A stretch of DNA of 15,643 nucleotides. It comes from an uncultured Eubacteriales bacterium. GTDB lineage: Bacteria > Bacillota > Clostridia > Peptostreptococcales > Anaerovoracaceae. Positions 1-7,437 of the stretch are shown here, one piece after another (within the stretch, counting starts at the first letter, position 1; each line of letters opens with the position of its first letter). The notes under the pieces were generated by a model. That model was given only the letters and a program-made list of their open reading frames with translations, made no database searches and was not told the origin of the DNA. Location: contig CAJLHL010000054.1 of NCBI GenBank assembly GCA_905206455.1, positions 1 through 15,643 of the forward strand, read 5' to 3'. A program made the translations under genes and the position numbers.

Positions 1-5
1 TTCCG

Positions 6-473
6 CTACTGAATCCCGTAGAATCCCCGGACCATGACATAACCGTCGGTCTGCATCCGGATGCCTCTTCCGTCGTCTCTCGGGATGAGCATGAGGTGAT
101 TTGCGTAAACAGTATAATTGTTTTTCATGTCGATCCCACGCGTCATATCGGATACACCGTCAGAACCCGGAGCTACCGTCAGCGCGCTCCCCGACCGGAG
201 AATCATCTCGGTAGAGCCGGTTGCAATAATCTTCTGCCCCGCTTCAGCGAAGACGACTTCATAGGAAGCGTCTCCCGAAACGGAAGGCGTTCCGCTGCCC
301 AGAGCGTTCGCGATAGCGCTGTCCACATAACTCTTGGTTACGATAGGATCGGAATCGCTTCCGGGATCCGCCGTCGCCGCGGTTACACCGAAGGCGCACG
401 CCGCCAGCGCTGTCAGCGCCGCCGCGGTGATCATTAACTTCTTGGATTTCTTAAAAAATTCAGGTGCTTTCAT
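6..473 (-). CDS. Small exported protein of a conserved Firmicutes family, function unknown
   Basis: 155 residues. The N-terminus is basic (FFKKSKK), followed by an Ala-rich hydrophobic stretch at about 13-35. This is a signal peptide or membrane anchor. LAAC at 23-26 fits a lipobox, but cleavage after ATA (35) is also possible. The segment DPIVTKSYVDSAI (42-54) is a short motif I know from the start of many clostridial and Paenibacillus exported proteins. The rest is a compact, probably beta-rich domain of about 85 residues with TEMILRSGSALTV, ANHLMLIPRDDGRGI and a C-terminal VMVRGFYGIQ. That pattern recurs in unnamed exported proteins of the phylum; I know of no assigned function. The start is supported by a strong AAGGGGG ribosome binding site 6-7 bases upstream. 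It lies 70 bp after the mazF-type gene on the same strand with no clear terminator between, so read-through is possible. Confidence 0.8.
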   Translation of the reverse strand: MKAPEFFKKSKKLMITAAALTALAACAFGVTAATADPGSDSDPIVTKSYVDSAIANALGSGTPSVSGDASYEVVFAEAGQKIIATGSTEMILRSGSALTVAPGSDGVSDMTRGIDMKNNYTVYANHLMLIPRDDGRGIRMQTDGYVMVRGFYGIQ

Positions 474-543
474 AATTATCCCCCTTACGTCTGCATTTCC
501 TGAGTTTCTCCGGCCGGATTCTCCGCCCGGAGCCGGTGTTTTT

Positions 544-915
544 CTAATTCAGCCTGCGGCTCGGAGCCGCAGCCGTAATTCCGAGACTGACGCTGAGCGC
601 GTCGTCCACCGTACCGATCACTTCATGATTTACTGTACCGATATGTTCTCTGAGTCTCTTCTTGTCGATCGTCCTCAGCTGTTCCAGCAGTACGACGGAA
701 TCCCGGTCGAGTCCGCTGCCGTCCGCGTGAATAGGTACGTGGGTCGGCAGTTTCGCCTTCTTCAGCTGCGACGTCACCGCCGCTACGATAATCGTCGGCG
801 AAAAGCGGTTTCCCACATCGTTCTGCACTACGAGCACCGGCCGGACGCCGCCCTGTTCCGATCCTACCACCGGACTTAGATCTGCGAAATAAATATCTCC
901 TTTTCTGATCTGCAT
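544..915 (-). CDS. ndoA: MazF/PemK-family (EndoA/NdoA-type) endoribonuclease toxin
   Basis: 123 residues, close to the 116 of Bacillus subtilis EndoA and alignable with it from memory nearly throughout: RKGDIYFADLSPVVGSEQGG, then RPVLVVQNDVGNRFSPT, VTSQLKKAKLPTHV and DRDSVVLLEQLRTIDKKRL. Family members are sequence-specific mRNA interferases that cut single-stranded RNA in the cytoplasm. The residues matching the EndoA active site, Arg25 and Thr48, are present, so it looks active. The start has an AGGAGG site 8 bases upstream. The family is normally preceded by a small antitoxin gene (EndoAI/MazE type). Here the 248 bp between the mgtE stop and this start contain no convincing antitoxin frame on this strand. 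A short hairpin at 948-962 lies in the presumed leader. The C-terminal residues after SLGI (AAAPSRRLN) are an extra tail compared with EndoA. Confidence 0.92.
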   Translation of the reverse strand: MQIRKGDIYFADLSPVVGSEQGGVRPVLVVQNDVGNRFSPTIIVAAVTSQLKKAKLPTHVPIHADGSGLDRDSVVLLEQLRTIDKKRLREHIGTVNHEVIGTVDDALSVSLGITAAAPSRRLN

Positions 916-947
916 TTTGTATTCCTCCTGATTTTTGTTTCCGACTT

Positions 948-962
948 CCGGCCTGCGGCCGG
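948..962 (-). promoter_or_regulatory. GC-rich hairpin in the leader of the mazF-type gene
   Basis: Six-base perfect arms (CCGGCC/GGCCGG) with a three-base loop, 33 bases upstream of the start codon and 18 bases upstream of the AGGAGG site. There is no following T-run, so it is not a terminator. It may be a leader structure or RNA-stability element. The 916-1163 gap otherwise shows no clear promoter and no antitoxin gene. Confidence 0.35.
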
Positions 963-1163
963 GACGTCTCTCATGTACATCAGTGAGTATTTACAGACCG
1001 CGGATTTTTAATCGCCTGCGCCGGAAAAATCCGCACCGCTTTTTTCGCCGGCATACGACCAATCAGCGGAAACGGTTTCAGAGACGAATCTATACGGCTG
1101 TGAGAATCCTTCTGCATTTTTCTGACTGTCTGCAGACTGAGAACAGAGCCTTGGAGTGCGGCG

Positions 1164-2579
1164 TCAGATTCCGAGAATCATCGTAGCGCACAGGAAGTAA
1201 ATCGCCAGAGAAAACATATCTGTCAGCGAAGATACCACCGGACCTGCCATGAGAGCCGGATCGATTCCCACCGCTTTTGCGGCCATCGGCAGAAGACCTC
1301 CGATCGTCTTCGCTATGACGACGATGATGAGCATCGCCACACATATGGTAAGCGCTACAGAAGCGCTGTTGCCATCGATAAATATGACCCGAAGGAAATT
1401 CAGAACAGAAAGACAGGCCCCCACGCACAGACTGATGCGTATTTCTTTCCAGGCCACTTTCGGAAAATCCTTCAAATCCACTTCTCCCGTAGACAGTCCC
1501 CGTATGATGAGAGTTGCCGACTGAGAGCCGGAATTGCCGCCGGTGCCCATCAGCAGCGGCATATAAGATACCAGCGCGATGACCTGCGACAGCATATCCT
1601 GAAATTTAGTGATAATCGCTCCCGTAATCATATAGGAGCACATGAGAATAAACAGCCAGGGCAGTCTCGTCCTGACGTGCTTCAGGACACTCATGTCCAG
1701 ATATTCATCGTCGCCCGCGCCGGTTACGCCGGCCATCAGCTGAATATCTTCCGTCGTCTCGTCTTCGATGATATCGAAGATATCGTCTACCGTGATCATG
1801 CCCACCAGCCGGTCTTCCCGGTCGACGACAGGCATCGCCAGAAGTCCGTATCTCTTGAAAATATTGGATACCATCTCCTGATCCATCGTGACGGGCACCG
1901 ACATGACATCTGTATGCATGAGTTCACTGACCAGAGTATCATCGTCAGCCAGCACCAGAGAACGCAGAGACACGACTCCTTTGAGCTTGCGCTTACCGTC
2001 CATAACATACACGGTATAGACAGTCTCAGAATCCAGACCTACCTCTTTGATATGAGCGAGGGCCTGTTTTGCGGTAAGCGTTTCTTTGACATCGATATAA
2101 TCGATCGTCATGAGACTCCCGGCGCTGTTTTCCGGATAATTCAAAAAAGTATTGATCAGCTTGCGTTCTTCCTTAGAAGTATTGAGGAGAATTTTATCCA
2201 CCAGATTGGCCGGAAGCTCCTCCAGAAGGTCGATCATATCGTCGAAGGCCAGTTCATCGATGATATAATCGATTTCGTGCTGTGTAATGCCGTGGATGAT
2301 CTCTACCTGCTCGTCTTCGCCGATATAGGCGAAAACCTCTACCGAGACATCTTTTGGGAGAAGACGGAATGTCAGAATCGTCTTGTCCAGACCCAATTCT
2401 TCATTTATATTTTCCAGAGTCTCCGCGATATCTACTACGTTGGTCTCAGTCAGACGGTTCCGCACTGCGGCATAGCGCTTATGTTTCAGCAGATCGATAA
2501 TCTCGTCCGAAATGGCATCGATATCCATGTAGTCTACATAATCGTCTACCATTTCTTTTTTGTTCTTTTCATTGCTCAT
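1164..2579 (-). CDS. mgtE: MgtE-family magnesium transporter
   Basis: 471 residues, slightly longer than typical MgtE (about 450). It is a homodimeric inner-membrane Mg2+ channel gated by cytosolic Mg2+. Domain order fits the family: an acidic N-terminal superhelical domain (about 20-150, DDYVDYMDIDAISDEI), two CBS domains (about 150-275, ending LAMPVVDREDRLVGMITVDDIFDIIEDE), a connecting helix, and five membrane segments from about 305 to 471. Family signatures seen include PLLMGTGGNSGSQSATLIIR in the first part of the pore domain and GPVVSSLTDMFSL near the end. Asp454 there probably corresponds to the Mg2+-selecting Asp432 of the Thermus protein. The start has AAGGAGG 8-9 bases upstream. 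No M-box (Mg2+ riboswitch) consensus was recognised in the leader, so control may be at the level of channel gating. Confidence 0.96.
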   Translation of the reverse strand: MSNEKNKKEMVDDYVDYMDIDAISDEIIDLLKHKRYAAVRNRLTETNVVDIAETLENINEELGLDKTILTFRLLPKDVSVEVFAYIGEDEQVEIIHGITQHEIDYIIDELAFDDMIDLLEELPANLVDKILLNTSKEERKLINTFLNYPENSAGSLMTIDYIDVKETLTAKQALAHIKEVGLDSETVYTVYVMDGKRKLKGVVSLRSLVLADDDTLVSELMHTDVMSVPVTMDQEMVSNIFKRYGLLAMPVVDREDRLVGMITVDDIFDIIEDETTEDIQLMAGVTGAGDDEYLDMSVLKHVRTRLPWLFILMCSYMITGAIITKFQDMLSQVIALVSYMPLLMGTGGNSGSQSATLIIRGLSTGEVDLKDFPKVAWKEIRISLCVGACLSVLNFLRVIFIDGNSASVALTICVAMLIIVVIAKTIGGLLPMAAKAVGIDPALMAGPVVSSLTDMFSLAIYFLCATMILGI

Positions 2580-2680
2580 ACGGTCCGCCTCCTTTTCACG
2601 TTATTTTTGCAGATTTCAGCTTCGTTTCAACCCGGAGGGCGCGTCTTATGTGAGGCGTCAAACGAAAATCATGCATTAAA

Positions 2681-2710
2681 ATTATATCGCATGAATATTG
2701 AACATTGCAA
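2681..2710 (-). promoter_or_regulatory. Predicted sigma-A promoter for mgtE
   Basis: Read on the minus strand: -35 TTGCAA (2705-2710), an 18-bp spacer, and a perfect -10 TATAAT (2681-2686). It gives a leader of about 95 nt before mgtE. It shares sequence with the divergent ilvD promoter. Confidence 0.65.
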
Positions 2711-2726
2711 CTCCGTAGTGTAAAAT
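2698..2726 (+). promoter_or_regulatory. Predicted promoter for ilvD
   Basis: -35 TTGAAC (2698-2703), a 17-bp spacer, and -10 TAAAAT (2721-2726). The -35 overlaps the -35 region of the divergent mgtE promoter. It implies a leader of about 170 nt. No T-box core (TGGNACCGCG) was seen in that leader. The 326-bp gap 2580-2905 holds these two promoters and no gene that I can support. Confidence 0.45.
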
Positions 2727-2905
2727 AATCACTATTATAACAGAGTGCTGATACCGTTCGCCTCTGCAGGCGGCGGATGTCCCTTTCGGACTCTTTTTCT
2801 CCACTCTGCCCCAATCGGCTGCAGTCTCTGACCGAGCTGATCTGTCAGAATTTTGTTCCGATTTAACTCCTCTTAACAAAGATAACTTTAAGAAAGGCAC
2901 AGACT

Positions 2906-4570
2906 ATGAACAGTGATAAAATAAAACAGGGCCCGGGCGGAGCGCCGGTGCGTTCTCTTTTCTACGGAATGGGATATGTAAAGGAAGAAATCGACCGTCC
3001 TCTCATCGGCGTCGTCAACGCGCAGAATGAATTGATTCCAGGACACATGCTTCTGGACCGCGTCGCGCAGGCGGTAAAAAGAGGAATTCTTCTGGCAGGC
3101 GGCACACCTTTGGAATTTCCTGCCATCGGCATCTGCGACGGCATTGCTATGGGACACGAAGGCATGAAATACCCGCTGGCCAGCCGCGAACTCATCTGCG
3201 ATTCCATCGAAGCCATGGCCAGAGGACACGCTCTTGACGGTCTCGTACTCATTCCGAACTGTGATAAAATCGTACCCGGTATGATGATGGCTGCAGCCCG
3301 CCTGAATATCCCTGCCGTCATGGTATCCGGCGGTCCGATGCGCACGGGAAATCTCGACGGCGACATTCTCGACTTCAACAGTATCATGGAAAGCGTCGGT
3401 TCCTTTAAAAACGGCGATATCGATGAGGAACAGCTGGAAGACGTCGCGGAAAGATGCTGTCCGGGCTGCGGTTCCTGTTCCGGTCTCTTTACGGCCAACA
3501 GCATGAACTCTCTGACCGAGGTTCTCGGCATGGGTCTTCCGTACAATGGAACAGCCCTCTGCGACAGCGGCGAGAGAATCCGTCTGGCAAAGAGAGCCGG
3601 CATCCAGGTTATGGAAATGCTGAGAAAAGATATCCGTCCCCGCGATATTCTCACAAAAGAAGCCTTTGAAAACGCCGTCACGGTGGACATGGCGATGGCC
3701 GGCTCCACAAACACCGTGCTTCATTTGCCGGCCATCGCTCACGAAGCGGGCATCGAGCTGAATCTCGACATGTTTGACGCGATCAGTGAAAAGACTCCGA
3801 ATCTGACAAAGCTCAGTCCAAGCGGCCATCATCATATGGAAGATCTCGGTCTTGCAGGCGGCATTCCCGCTATGATGAACGAACTCACAAAAAGAGATCT
3901 TCTCCATACGGACTGCATGACCGTCACCGGAAAAACAGTAGGCGAAAATATCGCTCACTGTCCGGTGCTCAACTATAACGTCATCAAACCGATCGACGCT
4001 CCTTACAGAGACAGGGGCGGTCTGGCGATCCTCCGGGGCAATCTCGCTCCTCTGGGCGCAGTGGTGAAAGAATCTGCGGTAGCTCCGGAAATGCTGGCAC
4101 ACAGCGGCCCGGCTGTCGTATTTAACTCCGAGGAAGAAGCCTCCGCAGCCATCTGGGCAAAGAAGATCAAAAAGGGAGATATTATCGTCATCCGCTACGA
4201 AGGCCCGAAGGGCGGTCCGGGTATGAGAGAGATGCTCTCGCCGACCTCCTCCATCGCGGGCATGGGTCTCGACAAAGACGTCGCGCTTATCACAGACGGC
4301 AGATTCTCCGGCGCCTCCCGCGGCGCTTCCATCGGCCATGTTTCTCCGGAAGCGATGGCTGGTGGTCTGATCGGCCTGATCCGGAACGGCGATACGATTC
4401 ATATCGATATTCCAAACCGGATTCTCGAGGTGGAACTCTCCGAAGAGGAAATCGAAGCCCGCAGAGCAGACTATGTAAAACCGGAACCGAAAGTCAAGTC
4501 CGGTTATCTGGCCCGCTATGCAAAGCTGGTCACCTCTGCCAATACCGGCGCCGTTCTCAGCCTGGACTGA
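2906..4570 (+). CDS. ilvD: Dihydroxy-acid dehydratase
   Basis: 554 residues, within the normal family range. It dehydrates 2,3-dihydroxy-isovalerate and 2,3-dihydroxy-3-methylvalerate to the 2-oxo acids of valine/leucine and isoleucine synthesis. It is a cytosolic enzyme using an Fe-S cluster and Mg2+. The sequence shows [14 protein letters not shown] with Cys119 and the signature [20 protein letters not shown] starting at Cys184. This cysteine-rich form matches the oxygen-labile [4Fe-4S] type (E. coli-like) rather than the [2Fe-2S] GACGGMYTANT type. The C-terminal domain has the expected [14 protein letters not shown] and [22 protein letters not shown]. The start ATG is preceded by AAGAAAGG. 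It stands alone here: no ilvBN, ilvC, ilvA or leu gene is adjacent in the window. It has its own promoter and a strong terminator. Confidence 0.98.
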   Translation: MNSDKIKQGPGGAPVRSLFYGMGYVKEEIDRPLIGVVNAQNELIPGHMLLDRVAQAVKRGILLAGGTPLEFPAIGICDGIAMGHEGMKYPLASRELICDSIEAMARGHALDGLVLIPNCDKIVPGMMMAAARLNIPAVMVSGGPMRTGNLDGDILDFNSIMESVGSFKNGDIDEEQLEDVAERCCPGCGSCSGLFTANSMNSLTEVLGMGLPYNGTALCDSGERIRLAKRAGIQVMEMLRKDIRPRDILTKEAFENAVTVDMAMAGSTNTVLHLPAIAHEAGIELNLDMFDAISEKTPNLTKLSPSGHHHMEDLGLAGGIPAMMNELTKRDLLHTDCMTVTGKTVGENIAHCPVLNYNVIKPIDAPYRDRGGLAILRGNLAPLGAVVKESAVAPEMLAHSGPAVVFNSEEEASAAIWAKKIKKGDIIVIRYEGPKGGPGMREMLSPTSSIAGMGLDKDVALITDGRFSGASRGASIGHVSPEAMAGGLIGLIRNGDTIHIDIPNRILEVELSEEEIEARRADYVKPEPKVKSGYLARYAKLVTSANTGAVLSLD

Positions 4571-4608
4571 AGACCGGCTTTCCGATCCGTAAAATCACAG
4601 AGTCATTT

Positions 4609-4658
4609 AAAACGGGACACCGTGCAAGCCGGCACTGGCTTGCACGGTGTCCCGTTTT
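4609..4658. terminator. Bidirectional rho-independent terminator between ilvD and the MATE gene
   Basis: A perfect 22-bp inverted repeat (arms 4609-4630 and 4637-4658, loop GGCACT). The arms begin AAAACGGGACACC and end GGTGTCCCGTTTT, so each strand has an A-run before and a T-run after the stem. It lies between the convergent ilvD and MATE stop codons and can end both transcripts. Confidence 0.92.
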
Positions 4659-4714
4659 TCTGCGGTCTGAAAGACTCAGACACGGCCCCGTCCGAATTTA
4701 CATCTACCGGTCCG

Positions 4715-6139
4715 CTATTGCTCTTCCCCGCACTTTTTCATCGCTCTCACCGAAGACTTCTTCCTGCGTTCTTTTTCATCATCCGTCGGAGATTTCAGCT
4801 GACTCAGAATGTTCCGATTGACCCGGGCGAAAAAGAAAATGCAAAGAGTCAGGGAGAGCAGTTCTGCCAGAGGATAACTCCACCATACCATATTCAGGCC
4901 GCCGATTCTCGAAAAGAGAAAGGCCAGAGGCAAGAGTACCACGATCTGGCGCGCGAAGGAAATCGACAGACTGTATAACCCTTTGCCCAGCGCCTGAAAG
5001 ACGGAAGACAAAATGATGGAAATCCCGGCGATCGGAAAATGAATGCTGATGATTCTCAGCGCGAAAACACCCATCTGCATCATATCATCCGAGGCGTTAA
5101 AGATTCCCAGCAATTTTTCCGGTATCAGCTGAGCGATGATCAGTCCTATGACCATGATACATACCGCATAGACGATACTCAGCTTTACGGTTTTTAAAAG
5201 GCGGTCTCTTCTTTTGGCTCCGTAATTATATGCCGCGATGGGAACCATCCCGTTGTTGAGTCCGATGACCGGCATAAATACGAAACTCTGCAGCTTAAAA
5301 TAGACTCCGAATACCGCCACCGCCGTCGACGAAAAAGAGATGAGAATCGCATTCATTCCCAGATTCATCAGCGATCCGATCGCCTGCATGAGCACCGACG
5401 GTATTCCTACTGACAAGATACTTCGGAAGACAGACCATCTCACTTTTATTCCTTTCAGCGACAGAGAGATGTCTGAATTGAATTTTAAATTAAAGAAAAA
5501 CGCCAGAAGCGCAGCCGCCGTCTGACCGATCACGGTAGCGGCCGCCGCTCCCGCCACACCCATCTTCGGAGCTCCCAGAAGGCCGAAAATGAGAATCGGA
5601 TCGAGAATGATATTGATCACCGCTCCCACGCTCTGCGTAATCATGGAAAAGATCGTTCGTCCCGTAGCCTGCAGCAGTCTCTCGAAGAGAAACTGACCGA
5701 AAAGACCGAAAGAACAGCCGCAGACGATGGAAAGATACGCCGCGCCGTCTGAAACGATTCCCGACGCGCCTGTCTGACTGGCCATAAAAGGCCGTGGCAG
5801 AAAGATTCCGATCAATAAAAAAATCAGATAAACGGCCGCGTAAATCATCATTCCATGGGTAACGGAATCCCTGACATTTTCCTGATTCTTCTCTCCCAGA
5901 CTTCTGGAAAGCAGCGCGTTGACACCGACGCCCAGACCCGCGCCGAAAGCGATCATCAGACTCTGAACCGGGAAGACCAGCGTTACGGCCGCCAGCGCAT
6001 CCTCGCTGAGCCATGAGACAAAGATACTGTCCACCACATTATATAAAGCCTGGACGACCATAGAGATCATCATGGGCAGCGACATAGTGACCAGCAACCG
6101 GTTTACCGGCATCGTTCCCATTTTATTTTCTTCCTGCAT
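4715..6139 (-). CDS. MATE-family multidrug/toxin efflux transporter
   Basis: 474 residues, normal for the family, which has 12 membrane segments in two repeated six-helix halves. MATE pumps export cationic drugs, dyes or metabolites in exchange for Na+ or H+. The N-terminal half opens with MPVNRLLVTMSLPMMISMVVQALYNVVDSIFVSWL, of which the SLPMMISMVVQALYNVVDSI portion is the usual MATE signature. FGAGLGVGVNALLSRSLGEKN and DPILIFGLLGAPKMGVAGAA are also typical. The second half has PVIGLNNGMVPIAAYNYGAKRRDR, again characteristic. The tail is charged and cytosolic (SPTDDEKERRKKSS). The start has GAGGAGGGG upstream. It follows the marR gene on the same strand after 258 bp with no obvious terminator, and a MarR-like operator candidate precedes it, so it is probably controlled by that regulator. 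The substrate cannot be told from sequence. Confidence 0.95.
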   Translation of the reverse strand: MQEENKMGTMPVNRLLVTMSLPMMISMVVQALYNVVDSIFVSWLSEDALAAVTLVFPVQSLMIAFGAGLGVGVNALLSRSLGEKNQENVRDSVTHGMMIYAAVYLIFLLIGIFLPRPFMASQTGASGIVSDGAAYLSIVCGCSFGLFGQFLFERLLQATGRTIFSMITQSVGAVINIILDPILIFGLLGAPKMGVAGAAAATVIGQTAAALLAFFFNLKFNSDISLSLKGIKVRWSVFRSILSVGIPSVLMQAIGSLMNLGMNAILISFSSTAVAVFGVYFKLQSFVFMPVIGLNNGMVPIAAYNYGAKRRDRLLKTVKLSIVYAVCIMVIGLIIAQLIPEKLLGIFNASDDMMQMGVFALRIISIHFPIAGISIILSSVFQALGKGLYSLSISFARQIVVLLPLAFLFSRIGGLNMVWWSYPLAELLSLTLCIFFFARVNRNILSQLKSPTDDEKERRKKSSVRAMKKCGEEQ

Positions 6140-6179
6140 AACATTATCCCCTCCTCTTTTATTCCCAAATCCGCAGACA

Positions 6180-6200
6180 CCTCCGTCCTTTCCACGGAGG
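6180..6200 (-). promoter_or_regulatory. Leader hairpin upstream of the MATE gene
   Basis: Seven-base perfect arms (CCTCCGT/ACGGAGG) with a seven-base loop, 41 bases upstream of the MATE start. On the transcript the CCCTCC arm is also partly complementary to the GAGGAGGGG ribosome binding site at about 6146-6154, so it could affect translation. No T-run follows it. Confidence 0.3.
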
Positions 6201-6225
6201 GATTTCCGACGATTCAGAAATCAAA

Positions 6226-6244
6226 AAGTTCGTCATAGAACTAA
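6226..6244 (-). promoter_or_regulatory. Candidate MarR operator in front of the MATE gene
   Basis: On the minus strand TTAGTTCTATGACGAACTT, containing a perfect inverted repeat AGTTC-N6-GAACT. It resembles the site just after the marR -10 box: shared TTAGTTC, then C-G and further scattered identities (12 of 19 positions). No good MATE promoter was found around it, so its exact relation to a start site is open. Confidence 0.4.
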
Positions 6245-6397
6245 TACTCGATATCACACTTTCTTTGATATAACATACTCTCCCTGCGACACTTCCCTTC
6301 ATCAGCGACGGACAAAGTCTGTCTCCGGCTTTCTCCGTTCAGCGAATCCCGCCGCGGAAGATACAGAGACGGTCTGCCGCCGCTGCAAAAGGTTCCG

Positions 6398-6829
6398 TCA
6401 CCCCAGATTTTCGCGCATCTGTCTCAGCTGTAAGAGAAACCATCGCTGTTCTTCCGGCGTCATATCCGCGGCAAGAGCTTTTTCACATTCCTGAATGATT
6501 CCATACATCGTCCTGTGAGCTGAAATGCCTTTTTCCGTCAGCACCAGTTTTTTCAGGCGGGCGTCTGAAGACACTGATTCCCGGCGGATTAACCCCTTAC
6601 GCTCCATCAGTTTCACGACGCCTGTGACCGTAGACCGGGCCATACCGCATTCCGTTTCGATATCTTTCTGGAAAATATCCCGGTTCTGATTTTCATAAAG
6701 CGTCTTTAAGATCCAGCCGTTGGACTGTGTGACTTCATCCAGCCCCTCTGCCCTCGCTCTCTGATCGATAAAACGTACTACCTCATTCTGCAGCATCCGC
6801 AGCTGAAATCCTATATGGTTCTGTGACAT
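6398..6829 (-). CDS. MarR-family transcriptional regulator
   Basis: 143 residues from the start chosen here. Members are dimeric winged-helix DNA-binding proteins, usually repressing their own gene and a neighbouring efflux pump until a phenolic or other ligand binds. Seen: N-terminal dimer helix, LDEVTQSNGWILKTLYE, the recognition-helix region DIETECGMARSTVTGVVKLMERKGLI, and the wing RRESVSSDARLKKLVLTEKG, all typical. The C-terminal helix PEEQRWFLLQLRQMRENL closes the dimer interface. An in-frame ATG ten codons upstream (6857-6859) exists, but only the downstream ATG has a ribosome binding site (GAGGTGGGG, 4-6 bases before it), so I start there. A consensus promoter and an operator-like site precede it. 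The MATE pump follows on the same strand, which fits the usual regulator-pump arrangement. Confidence 0.93.
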   Translation of the reverse strand: MSQNHIGFQLRMLQNEVVRFIDQRARAEGLDEVTQSNGWILKTLYENQNRDIFQKDIETECGMARSTVTGVVKLMERKGLIRRESVSSDARLKKLVLTEKGISAHRTMYGIIQECEKALAADMTPEEQRWFLLQLRQMRENLG

Positions 6830-6875
6830 ATCCCCACCTCGCAGCGCATCTGCGCTCATATAGTTTTATATCAAA

Positions 6876-6894
6876 CAATACGATAACGAACTAA
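6876..6894 (-). promoter_or_regulatory. Candidate MarR autoregulatory operator
   Basis: Minus-strand TTAGTTCGTTATCGTATTG, immediately downstream of the marR -10 box, where bound protein would block transcription initiation. It is related to the site at 6226-6244 before the MATE gene. The dyad here is imperfect. Confidence 0.42.
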
Positions 6895-6922
6895 TTATAG
6901 ACGGCAGATCTTTTTTTGTCAA
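6894..6922 (-). promoter_or_regulatory. Consensus sigma-A promoter of the marR gene
   Basis: On the minus strand, a perfect -35 TTGACA (6917-6922), a 17-bp spacer starting with an A-run, and a perfect -10 TATAAT (6894-6899). It gives a leader of roughly 55-60 nt before the chosen marR start. A promoter this strong in front of a regulator usually implies that it is held down by repression. Confidence 0.85.
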
Positions 6923-6989
6923 CCTGAGAATGCGGTTTTTTGTGTCTTTTCGCCAAAGCAAAATTGAGATAGCTGGATCACAAAAGATA

Positions 6990-6998
6990 TGATACAAT
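6990..6998 (+). promoter_or_regulatory. Extended -10 promoter for the first Cys-rich gene
   Basis: TGATACAAT: a TGN extension plus TACAAT (6993-6998), without a recognisable -35 at the right spacing. It leaves a leader of about 45 nt before the 7050 start. Confidence 0.45.
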
Positions 6999-7049
6999 GA
7001 TTTTATAGTTAATATGCACAACAACAATATCTAAAGGAAGTGAATAAAA

Positions 7050-7352
7050 ATGAGTGACATCAAGATTGTAAATTTAGACAGAAGTTCCCGTCATGACCTC
7101 TGGCACGGCGGCGAACAGGACACCAGCGCATCCGGCGCTCCTATTTATTTCATCTGCGAATATCTGGAAAAACTGCATCACGACGAGGAGACAGATGAAT
7201 ATTATAAATTCTGCAAACACAAAAAAATCCGTATCGAAAACGTCTCTGAATTCTGTAATATGGACTGCGAAGAGTATGGACGATGTCGTACATGCGCCGG
7301 CTTCAGCGCGGTGAGATGTCAGGACTGCGATATCCCGAGACCTGAACGTTAA
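7050..7352 (+). CDS. Small cysteine-rich protein, paralog 1, function unknown
   Basis: 100 residues, soluble, with no signal peptide or membrane segment. I do not recognise the family. It has eight cysteines at 36, 55, 69, 73, 79, 82, 90 and 93. The C-terminal part reads FCNMDCEEYGRCRTCAGFSA and then VRCQDC: a CX3C, a CX2C and a second CX2C, as in a zinc-binding or iron-sulfur protein. It also has a CKHK motif at 55-58. The protein encoded at 8010-8306 aligns without gaps from residue 33 to 93 with all eight cysteines at identical spacing, so the two are paralogs. The start has AAAGGAAGTGA upstream. It has its own promoter and a terminator at 7370-7402, and it is divergent from marR. Likely a metal-binding protein; its partner or substrate cannot be told. 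Confidence 0.85.
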   Translation: MSDIKIVNLDRSSRHDLWHGGEQDTSASGAPIYFICEYLEKLHHDEETDEYYKFCKHKKIRIENVSEFCNMDCEEYGRCRTCAGFSAVRCQDCDIPRPER

Positions 7353-7369
7353 ACATAAAAATCTGACTG

Positions 7370-7402
7370 AGCGCCGTGTATCTGAAAAGACGGCGCTTTT
7401 TT
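7370..7402 (+). terminator. Terminator of the first Cys-rich gene
   Basis: Eight-base perfect arms AGCGCCGT (7370-7377) and ACGGCGCT (7390-7397), a 12-base loop, then a run of six T, 18 bases after the stop codon. Confidence 0.9.
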
Positions 7403-7409
7403 CCGGTCT

Positions 7410-7437
7410 GCGGAATCCAGATTCCGCTTCATTTTTT
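7410..7437 (+). terminator. Possible second (backup) terminator
   Basis: Perfect seven-base arms GCGGAAT (7410-7416) and ATTCCGC (7421-7427) with loop CCAG, followed by TTCA and then six T (7432-7437). It lies directly behind the first terminator and would catch read-through. Confidence 0.5.

Noticed and set aside
935..1186. 83-codon plus-strand frame between mazF and mgtE, considered as an antitoxin
   Set aside because: It is on the opposite strand to the toxin, is Arg-rich without an acidic partner-like part, overlaps the end of mgtE and has no ribosome binding site.
2580..2705. Possible M-box (Mg2+ riboswitch) in the mgtE leader
   Set aside because: The conserved GCTCC/GCCGCTGCC blocks were not found, and the leader of about 100 nt is too short.
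2727..2905. Possible T-box or leucine-type leader before ilvD
   Set aside because: No TGGNACCGCG core, no clear terminator before the gene and no short leader peptide with Leu/Ile/Val codons.
2888..4402. 504-codon minus-strand frame opposite ilvD
   Set aside because: It is antisense to a well-supported ilvD gene. The protein is His/Arg/Phe-rich without any family motif, and it has no ribosome binding site. It is a by-product of the high third-base GC of ilvD.
6830..6859. Longer N-terminus of the MarR protein (ten extra residues)
   Set aside because: The upstream ATG has no ribosome binding site, while the downstream one has GAGGTGGGG at good spacing; family members usually start near the second.
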